Assembly (NCBI RefSeq): GCF_964355755.1
Contig: NC_092674.1
Location: 21,912,001 to 21,976,000 of the forward strand
Source of the DNA: Antedon mediterranea
Taxonomy: Eukaryota; Echinodermata; Crinoidea; Comatulida; Antedonidae
Direction of reading: 5' to 3'
DNA length: 64,000 nucleotides
In this document: positions 54,601 through 64,000 of the stretch, in pieces
Layout of the letters: every line of letters starts with the position of its first letter
How positions within the stretch are numbered: the stretch's first letter is position 1
Position numbers and translations under genes: made by a program
Notes under the pieces: model-generated
Databases searched by the model: none
Told to the model about the DNA's origin: nothing
The model's input: the letters and a program-made list of their open reading frames with translations, nothing else

Positions 54601-57600
54601 AAGATATCCTATTTCCGAATAAATGACAACTTGGCGCGCCATACATTAGGCCTACTACCACCAGTACTTTCAATTTGACATAACAAAGCATGGCATAACA
54701 GTCAATGTTTCGCTATATTTTTGGTCAAATTAAAAGAACTGGTCTACTTTGCTATTATGTTTACTAGTCCCTAGATGTTGTAATGGGTCTAGACATGAAA
54801 GGAAGTTTGTATAATAAACATACACTTTTCATTTGGCAATTTTCCATGGTGTAGTAAACTTAATGAAGTTTTCCTATCAAACACTAAATATAAACGTGTA
54901 ACCTTCTCAATTCATTTTTACTCAGACACAGACAGTCACATAGTAGTAATTTATAAATAATTAGGCTACCGAACATAAATAAACAAGAAATATTTCTTAT
55001 TACAAAAAAAACGGCGAAAAAACGACTTTATGACTAACAATTTTAATCATTGTTATTTCTTCAGATAAAATGGTTTAATTATTTTTGTTTAACAATCAGT
55101 AGTAAACATTTTGTGTAAATATTATCATAAACTAATCTACAGTATATGTAGGCCTACATATTCCAGCGTAGGAGCATCGACCTATCTAATTTATCGGTCC
55201 ATGGTAAGGAGCATTAATTACTCCCTAATTTGACCAGGCCGACATGTATGCCTACTATCTAGCCAGGGATAGCGATGCAACAATAAAAGTTAATAGCATA
55301 CATTGCCTGTTGATATTTTGTATCAATATTAAAATAAATAAAGAATTATGAAAATCTGACATATAGTTTCGAAATATAGGGTCCAAAACATCGCCAAAAA
55401 TAATCATTTTTAGCCACGAACGAAGTAAATAAATTGCGCCCACAGTAGCCAATTGTATGAACTTTAAAAATTACGGTTTTTAGTAATATATTTTGTATAT
55501 CAACATTGAAAAATTCAATCAAATATGATATTACCTGTTTATAAAATAAAAAAGAGTGTTTATTTAAACTAAAATTCAAAGAATACATTATTTTCCCGTG
55601 TGTTGGACATGCAGTCCTCAGTATATCGTGACTTGATTGACGTCAAGTCAACCAATCAAAGGGCGATAATCCCAAATCGTTCAACCGTGAGCCCTCATAG
55701 ACTCTCTTTTCTCAGAAATTTGTTGGGTCCAGCAGCTTGGACCTATCAATTAATCGAGTTTACAAAATATCGAAAATGTCAGCCGTAGATTTCCGCTTGA
55801 TATAGCTTCTGAATGAGTAGTCCTCTGGGGATATAACTGGCTAAAGCCGCGGCGCGAAAATCACTTTTTTAATCGTGTTATAACTTTTAGCAATGCACAT
55901 TATTACTGATGTTTGAAAAAAAGATGTATATTCTGACATCGGTCGTCAGAAAGAGAATATAATAGACTATAGTTTTTACTTCCTAAATAATATTCCATTT
56001 TTTTTTGCAAAGGGGCCGTAAATATATCGTGGATGTGGACAGCCAGGATAAGATTTTCAAAAATGTTTTACAAAACAACTATAACGTTTGAAATCAATTT
56101 TTAAATATTATTATTAGGGTTTCAAAAATATGTTGAGATAGTGTCTTGTGCGCACCCCTTGTACTATTAAAGTAAGAAAAAAAAACAATCGATACGAAAA
56201 TAAACGACACCTCCCGTGTGGTAAAACCCACATGACGTTTTTCGAAGAGGACGGGAGAGGGAGGATATGTCGATAGAGATTCAGCTGGAGCAGCCTGCAC
56301 AAATCGTATAATATAACTTATTCTAACATGTTTTTTTGTCTATTATCCTCACCGGCGGCGGCACTTAGATATTTGAATGTTGTATCAATCCATCCTTTTT
56401 CTACCAAGCTTACTTTTAGCCTAGATGCGTTATCGGAGTTCAACTAGCTTGAGTGTTGCTGGTCTAGTGTTTGTTTAAATGGCACTATCTTATCTTATAA
56501 AAGTTATAAATAAATAATGAAAGAGTGCGACGTTGCTAATAGTACCTGTTGATAAACATATACAAGATTTCCATTGATCACATGCTTATGAAACTTGTTT
56601 ACATTACAGAATATATTTGTGTTTTGGTAGTATTTATTTGTAGGGATTCGGAAGTTCAAGTTCCACAATTAATTAGAACACTCTACAGTGTTATTCTGCA
56701 CAATTAACGAAGTTCATACTGGTGAACAGTAAGTAATCGAACGGGTATTTATGTTAACTAGCAGTTTACCCGTTTATTTTAAGTTAATAGTGATGTTTTA
56801 TTGTTCAATATCTGTGAGTTTGAACCAGAACTGTCTACTGTTCTTTGTAGGTTTGTGTGTTGCAGTTTTTGTTGCAATACATTTTTGCAAATAAAAATGG
56901 CTCAAGCTTGGTTGCTGTGTCTGTTATTAAGTTTTTTTTTAAATAGAAAATAAATGTCATTCAAGCCACCACATACGGGAGTTAATAAATGAGTTTATTG
57001 GCCATTATGTAATTTCCGTTTTATGCTCTGATAAATGTTGAAAAGTTAACATAGGCATAACATTGATTAGGTAAAACTATAAATCTCGATGATTCAGGAA
57101 CAGTGCTATGACCTCTCAAAGAATTTTGAGACTATTAATTGCGGAAGTAGTATTTATCACATAGGCTAATTCCTACTTATACATTTCTAAAGAAGACTGA
57201 ATTTCAATATTTATTTTTAAGGGGATTGAGGGGGTGGGGGTTAAAACAAAAAACTGGAAAATATTTTGTTTGTAGTAATATATAATATAAATTATTTTAT
57301 TTATATTCAAGATTATTATTACTAGATCATTCGGACGTTGTAGAGGCATGACCAGGCGTGCATATCTGTAATTTAGTTCATTCACATTTTCATTAAAAGA
57401 ACATTAAAATATAATGATGTTAATATACGCAACTAGGGAATACGCGTGACGTAAAAGAAAAGCCAGACCCTTCAAATCTTTTATCCAGACTAACTTTTCC
57501 ATGAATTTAATTATAAATTACATATATCCTAGACATTGTCATAAAACATTCTTATGAGAATTGAAATGAATTACGTCTGCGAGGGTTGTTCCTGGAAAAA

Positions 57601-57760
57601 GTTGACACGCATGATTACAACTTCTCAAAGTAAATTTGAACTTTACACAGATTATTCAAAGTATACAAACTTCTTATATAGGTTCTTACGAAGTGTTTTT
57701 TCCATACAGACTGTAGGCACACGCATATACAAACTTTACAATACAAACTTGATTACGAAG

Positions 57761-60700
57761 ATGGATTTGACAAAGATGGCTATTGCGATATGTGAAGTTT
57801 TAATCTGCTTCAAGATTGCTGCAGCTGTTAACTTAACAGGTAAAGGAACCGTACCAAATCTCAGAGAAATTATTATCGGACGTTGTATTGAGTACCAAAC
57901 TGGTTTGGTGGTCCAGAATGATAACATGGATCTAGAAGAACTCGGGTAAGACGCCTTTTTAAATTTTGTTTAATGTAATAACGTGCATTGTTGAATTAAA
58001 TTCAAATTACTGAAAATTAAAATGCCGTGAATATCGTTGGCTGAATCTAAATGGAATTTGAGATACAAATTAAATAAGGAGAAACTCTAAATAAAAAAGA
58101 TAGCGTAAAAACAGCAATAAATAAAGTTTCAAGCTTCAGAAAAACACTATTCCTATTACTTTGTATGTCTTGCCAGTTTGTAATGCGAACTGTATTCTTT
58201 TTTGTTTGTGCGGGAAAACAAAACAGTTTCCACTAAGACTTGTATGTGCGGGAATGTAAAGACAATTTTCACGAAGACTTCATTATAATTCTTATATAAC
58301 TGTGATGCATTCCTGCCGTCTCCCTTTGTCAGTTCAAACAATATCTGGCTATTAGGATCAGGCATTTTATATACCGTAGTTCACCGACCATGATTATTAA
58401 GTCTAGATATAACATGGAATGTGGCTTTATCTATGGTATTGACCTGTACAGTGCCATCTTTAGATATTTAAAACATTATCATCATACATTATCATCAAAT
58501 ATTATTGCATTCTATCTTAAGACAGATATAATGGATCACAACCAAAACTAAAATAAACTCCGCAGATATGTTAAATAGAGAATAGAGTGTATTTTTAGCT
58601 TGAATTTAAAATTGAACACTAACATTATAAAATTCATTTTAGCTTCAGAAACATGTATAATTCAAAAACTATAATAGATAATTTATTTATTTCACTTAGA
58701 CTATGTAACTTAACATTTAATTCTATCATGATATTATGATCCTTTTTACCCAAGAGACATTTAAATGTAATTTAACATTGAACTTATAAAATTTGAACAT
58801 TTCGTGTAAAATTAATTTTGAAATTGAATACAGTAAACCTTTTTTTTTTTGCTTGATGTAGGCTACACTGTAAAATTAGGAAACTTAATTGTGTTCGCTT
58901 AACGTATTTAAATTATGCCTATTATGACATCCGATACATTTCTTTTGTCGAGTACATTGAACTGTAAAATGTCATTGAATTGAAAAACACCCAGGGGAAA
59001 GAGATTTAATCAGAAAAGATTATACAGTACTTTTATTCTTTCCTTATAACATTTCATAGTTACACCTGTTTTTTGTTTTTTTTAATAATGTTTTTATGAC
59101 ATATCAACGCAGTTTATTACTTAATTACAATCCTGCCTTTCCATTTTTTACTAGTTTTTTTTAAAATAAAATAATTCTTTTTCGACAGAGGGAAGCAGGC
59201 TATAATGTTAAATCAGCCTTTAAAAATACGTATTATTTTTGTAGGTCAAAAAATTGTACAAGAATCTGGGAACACTTTCGTGATTCATTTGCGTATCGTC
59301 ATCCTTGTGACGTCAGCATGGAAGACTATGACGAATTCTTAGAGGCCTCTAAAACTAAAATTCCAAAAAATATGGTGAGTAAAATAAAGCTGTCTATGAT
59401 ATATGCTATTATAATTATATGTCATTTGTGCTGTTAAAACTTAGAACGGTTTTCTCTAGCACTAGAATCGAAGGCCTACTATCTGACCGATTGGAATGAA
59501 AAAAAGATAAATAACAATTTGATTTAGAAACGGTTTCGTGGATCAATTGTTAGCTTCAACACAATGTTTAATTTTTGCTTCTCTTTGGATAATTATGACT
59601 TCATTATACAACCATCCAATCGATATAAGTATAATGATAAGATAACACCGCTATTGAATTTTCTAGGACTTTTATTACCAATTTATTAACTAAACTGTGT
59701 TTTGTTAAGAATGGAAAATATGGGAATATGAAAAACTTTAATAGAATTTTTTTGGGAAATAGGTTAATTCCAACTCTCCCAAATGATGGGAGTCGTTGTG
59801 TACGGTGGTCCTACAAACTTTCCCGAGTGGAGTCTGCTGATATTTCGTGTCATCTTCCGCTCTCCCGATAAAATATAGTTTTTCCAGATATTTTGATAAA
59901 CATAAAAAATATCAAGACAATGTATAATTTATATAGAAAACATACTAATATCGGTCCATAAGATGAATATAAATTGATGCATTTATTAATAGCAAAGTAT
60001 TTAGTTGGTAGGCTATGACAACAATACCCATTTTCTTATTATCAAAGATATTAATTTGCTATTTAGATTCCAATATCTTATTGTCTTTTAATAGCGTCCT
60101 CTGTGGTTTGGTGTTATGTTCAAAAGTTGGAGGTCTGAATATCAATATTCTGATATTTACTATAAACACAACAATCCTAACTTTTCTTTCATTTCCAGGC
60201 TACATATTGGGACGGATGGGACATTTACACAATCGTAACTAATTATGCAAATAAGGGCCAACGATCAGTTACCCTAGAAACTACCTTACCTGGTTATTTG
60301 GGAAACGGTATTTCATTTTGTGGTTCACCAGAAAACGATGGTCTGGGATATGAAAAATGTGCAGCTGAAGGTGATTGTGGTTTTGGAAAAGGAGCACTGG
60401 AGGCATTTTGGTCAAAGTTATCAACATATGTGAGTTATTAACAACTTATTAATGATATTAAGACAATAATATCCAAACGGAGCTGCCTTAACACACTCAT
60501 TTTACATATTAAAGATAGCCATAATATATCGTGCTACCTAGCTATATTATCCTAATTTGGACATAATCGTCTAAATGCAACATATTCCAATCAATTTTTC
60601 CTTCCAGTAACAACCGAATAAAATAGAATTAGCAAATAAGGTAAACAATTAAAAAAAAAAAACACATAGGGTTTTCGTTACTATACTGTATCTAGATGTG

Positions 60701-62905
60701 CCCAATATCACAGGAAAATCTTATTCACATTCACATTTGATCGCGTCGCTTAGTAGGCCTATCATAGACGATAACCTAACCCTTAACTTATCCTTACATG
60801 ATACAAGCACCACATGTAATGCACATGAGATGCGTTATCCCGTAATTGTTTATTCCACACACACAAAAAAAACAAGACCAACAGCCATAAGTCGCGTGCT
60901 CTCCACGCGACTAACGACCGACATATTTAAAACTTGTCTGTACATCAAAACAGTTCAAAAAGTACAGAAAAGCGATAAAACGCATAGTGATACCGGACCG
61001 ACAGACAGACCGAAAGACAGACCGACCGACCGACCGACCGACATAGTGAACTATTGAGTCTCGTCCACGCGACTAAAAATTACACGAATAAATAAACTGA
61101 AACCCAGTGGTATGCGCTATTTTGTTTGGTCATTGGTATAATGCAATGTTTTCCTTTGTTTTATTTAAGTTTGGATCGGAAGGAGAAGGTAATGTAAAAG
61201 TTTTCTTTAATAGTAATCGAGAACACGGATCTTTTCAAGAATATAACAGGTAAGTGGTGCAGTTAAATTATTTAACCCCACATTAAATCTTGTGTATAAG
61301 CAGAGAGTTGTTACATCAGGGAGTTGATAACAACTCCCTGGTTACATTAGTTAATTAGCTGTCTGATCTAACTCCCTGATATAAGAATTATAAACAAATA
61401 ATCTTTCTTTTCTTGAAATATGATATTCAGTAATATCACAACATTATACTTACATTTTACTTTATTAACTCATCGCTTATTGATGACCCCATGGATGAAA
61501 CTACTATGGTATTAACGGATATTTATTTACTTCATTTTATTTATATCTACAGCTTTTTCTATCATTTTGAAGTACTATATTTAAATTCAACACGAGTAAA
61601 CCACATGGATATATTTGTTGTCACCGAACTCAATCAAACTAGAGGGTAATGTAGTGCCTTATTCATAAATATTTAGCTAGTTTATGTGTCTGAAAATAAA
61701 CCAAATTTAATGTTACTAGCCTATATTGAGTTACCAGCATTGTGCTATTGAAGCAGTTATGAATAACAACTTTTTAAAGAAGCGAAACATAAAACAGGCT
61801 ATTTAGAAAATAAAATCGTCAATTATATATCGATATCATGTATAAATCATTCTCATAAAATAGGCTGTTTAGAAAATAAAATCGTCAATTATATATATCG
61901 ATATCATGTATAAACCATTCTAAAATTGTCGGCCTACACTATATTAGTAATTGTGTTTTCTTTTATTCACGTAGAGATACTTGTGAATCGCCATCTCTAA
62001 TCAGACTTGGTGAGCTTCTAGATGAGCGACACATTTCTCACAGCTGCTACGAGCAACCAGAGTAAGTTTAATCCAATATCATTCATTCATAGGCCTACTT
62101 ATACAGTGTACTTATTGAATAACATACTAGTTAGCAATTCAACCAAACTGACTGTATCAATATCGCGATTTTGCTTGAGAATTACACTGAGTAAAATTAT
62201 ATATGGATATGAAGCTTTTTTTTCCGTCCCCCTTTTATTACAACTGGAAATTAAAGCTTGCATTTATGACAATTAAGTTGTTAAGCACATTCGTACGTTT
62301 CTCTCATTCGTATGTTACACAAAGATTGTTATCGTGTTAAAGGTAGTTAAAAAACAAAAGATACAAATGAGATTATTTATTTCAAAGTTTCATTGTTCTT
62401 CATTTACAATTTAAGGAAAAGGTAATACAAATATATAAATAAAAAACATTGCAATAAAGAAGACGATAAACAGTGATACTTTTTCGTGTTCGGCGGGTAG
62501 AGTATAAACCCAGGGGGGGGGGGGGATGGGGTATAATATCCTCTCTAGATTCGAAACTAGAATAATCAAGTAACGTACGTCTATAATATGTGACAGTCCT
62601 CATCAATGTCGTCGGTAAACGCAAATCGTATTTATGCAAGCATGACTCGAAATTTATTTCACCTGAGTCGTTACCACAAACATCAATTTTACAAACTATT
62701 TATGCCTATTGTTGGTTTTTATTGCAGAGCTGTTATGCATGTGCTTTGTGCGGATGAACCGGACCACGCAGACTGCCAGTTTAAAGTGCGGTCAGGAGGT
62801 ACTTCAGCTTTATGGTTTTCTTCTTCGCGGCAGACAACCTATCTATATTGTTGTTTCTATTTCCTAACATTTTTTGCGTACTGGAGATTGACACACTTTC
62901 CTTAA
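57761..62905 (+). CDS. ADP-ribosyl cyclase / cyclic ADP-ribose hydrolase (CD38/CD157 family)
   Basis: Converts NAD to cyclic ADP-ribose (and NADP to NAADP in this family), calcium-releasing messengers. Seven exons: 57761-57945, 59245-59374, 60199-60429, 61170-61249, 61553-61645, 61975-62061, 62728-62905; 327 residues, phases consistent. A hydrophobic N-terminus (about 7-22) looks like a signal peptide, so an exported or vesicular enzyme is expected. Family landmarks are NCTRIWEHF, HPCDVSMEDYDEF, YWDGWDI, TLETTLPGYL, CAAEGDC, AFWSKLS and the LCADEPDHADCQF end. Likely active-site residues are W109 or W112, E132, W176 and E215. The usual TLED is TLET here (T133). The hydrophobic C-terminus could be a GPI signal. 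The frame is open upstream to 57554, but only the chosen start gives a signal peptide. Confidence 0.9.
60690..61075. repeat. Interspersed repeat with (GACC)n and CGCGACT hairpins in cyclase intron 3
   Basis: Contains AAGTCGCGTGCTCTCCACGC as a short hairpin, a GACAGACAGACC/GACCGACC run (about 60997-61040), then GAGTCTCGTCCACGCGACTA. The AGTCGCG/CGCGACT pair frames the 3' part. This combination looks like the tail of a dispersed element; the family is not identified. The 119-codon frame over it is not considered coding. Confidence 0.6.
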
Positions 62906-64000
62906 TTATAATTTATAAACTGTTACTTTTTGTAAAATTGACCTAATGCTTTTCATGCATTGATTGTAATGTTGGCTCAAATACCCATTTCACACAAGAT
63001 TTTGATAATTACTGTTATTATGAAAATCTGGATCTGCGCATGCTCCATGTTTCCATAAACTTGTTTTTACGCTATAGGGGGCAGTCTAAATTCGGTTTAA
63101 TGCATCCGCATTCCATGGAGAGACACAGAGTCCAGGGAAAATTATCTACATCATTCTCATTTTCCTAGCGTACGCATAATTTACTGTAATTTTGCTCAAA
63201 ATTAGCAACTGACGAACCTATAATACAGCAGTCTAGTTCTCATTGTGCTGACAATCCTGACATACTCAGTAAATAGGCCTGGCTAGACTCAACTAGCCTA
63301 GCAGATTCCACATGCTGGGCCTGTTATAATTTTATTTTGTAAAATGTATTCACCCTAGTTGGTCTTCATCGTGGCTATTTATGTGATCGCATCGATTAAT
63401 CGACGATTAGCAAATTATATCTGTAGGACATATACTAGCAGTTTAATTTGATGTTTACAATGTGTGTGTGTGTGTGAAAAATAATTAAACAAACCTATGG
63501 CCTAACCGTATGTTGTAGGCATAGGTTTATAAGTGTAGTGAATATTGAATATACTTATAATGTAGTATTCAAAAGTAAGGTGTTTTGACGATTTTACTGC
63601 ATCAAGTAAGACTTAGATTATAAAATAATTACACTTTATATTTATATGTAGTGAGTAGTAGTATGTGTAGAGTAGTTAAGTAGTTTAAAAGTAGGCATTC
63701 TACTCGTCTGGTACAATAAAACAGTGATGCTTTAGTACACTTTAAATAGGCTAGAAAATAATAGTAGTACTAAAAATAATCAATGCATTTTAAACTATAT
63801 TTATGTCTATGTTTATGACGATTATTTTAAATTAAGAAATTTTGTTTTGTAAATTACTTGTGACGATTTCTATTGAAAAAAAACCTGTTTTCAATTAAAA
63901 GATGAATAAAATAAAAATTGAGTGAAATAGACGAATATGAAAATATTACGGCTTTCCATGTATTCAGTACATACCATGTTTTCTGTAGTGGAAAAAGACA
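62906..64000. other. 3' flank of the cyclase gene, no gene recognised
   Basis: AT-rich sequence to the window edge. A possible polyadenylation signal AATAAA occurs near 63715, and a short (GT)n run lies near 63463. No coding frame of interest. Confidence 0.5.

Larger units (their letters stand above)
52192..57760. other. GSR 3' flank and intergenic DNA
   Basis: No gene recognised in 5.5 kb. It contains a MITE just after the GSR stop, a ~110-bp direct repeat (53205 and 53625), a short AT-rich tandem stretch at 54490-54600, and AT-rich sequence. Candidate frames (55346-55588 minus, 55600-55788 plus) have no recognisable motif. Confidence 0.5.

Noticed and set aside
57554-57760. Upstream extension of cyclase exon 1
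   Set aside because: Open by chance; the ATG at 57761 immediately precedes a signal-peptide-like segment, whereas the extension is hydrophilic.
60698-61057. 119-codon frame ending in DRPKDRPTDRPTD
   Set aside because: Lies in a cyclase intron and is generated by the (GACC)n repeat.

Overview
The window is from an animal nuclear genome. It is AT-rich, genes are split by GT-AG introns, intergenic DNA is long, and transposable elements occur in almost every intron. Clusters of TAGGCCTA/CTAG palindromes, an ADP-ribosyl cyclase gene, a DIRS retrotransposon and foldback elements resembling sea-urchin TU elements suggest a marine invertebrate, probably an echinoderm. That assignment is inference; nothing in the sequence names the species.

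Layout: 1-7140 has no recognisable gene but holds palindromic MITE-like elements. 7141-12507 is one apparently complete DIRS-type tyrosine-recombinase retrotransposon on the minus strand, with gag, RT-RNase H and recombinase frames open, perfectly matching 170-bp inverted terminal repeats and an internal copy of its own circle junction. 12508-17335 is intergenic and contains a 660-bp foldback element. 17336-39728 (+) is the catalytic subunit of DNA polymerase alpha (POLA1): I resolved 37 coding exons giving 1487 residues with all reading phases consistent. 40414-42215 is a foldback transposon whose arms are minisatellite arrays, with a second foldback nested inside. 42937-52191 (+) is glutathione reductase (GSR): 10 exons, 465 residues. 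57761-62905 (+) is an ADP-ribosyl cyclase of the CD38/CD157 type: 7 exons, 327 residues. The last 1.1 kb has no recognisable gene.

The three cellular genes are unrelated in function (replication initiation, thiol redox balance, NAD-derived calcium messengers) and I see no sign that they form a functional unit; they share only strand and proximity.

The most interesting material is mobile. Four foldback elements (14874-15533, 40414-42215, 41302-41743, 50708-51870) have different sequences, yet each is flanked by a different perfect 9-bp target duplication, pointing to one insertion machinery. There are also a PIF/Harbinger-like element with 30-bp inverted repeats and TAA duplications, a TTAA-flanked MITE family, tRNA-derived SINE families, LINE 3' ends, and a minisatellite in a POLA1 intron that seems to have grown out of a dispersed repeat. 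Exon boundaries were read by eye from splice signals, frame continuity and remembered family conservation; no alignment or transcript data were available.
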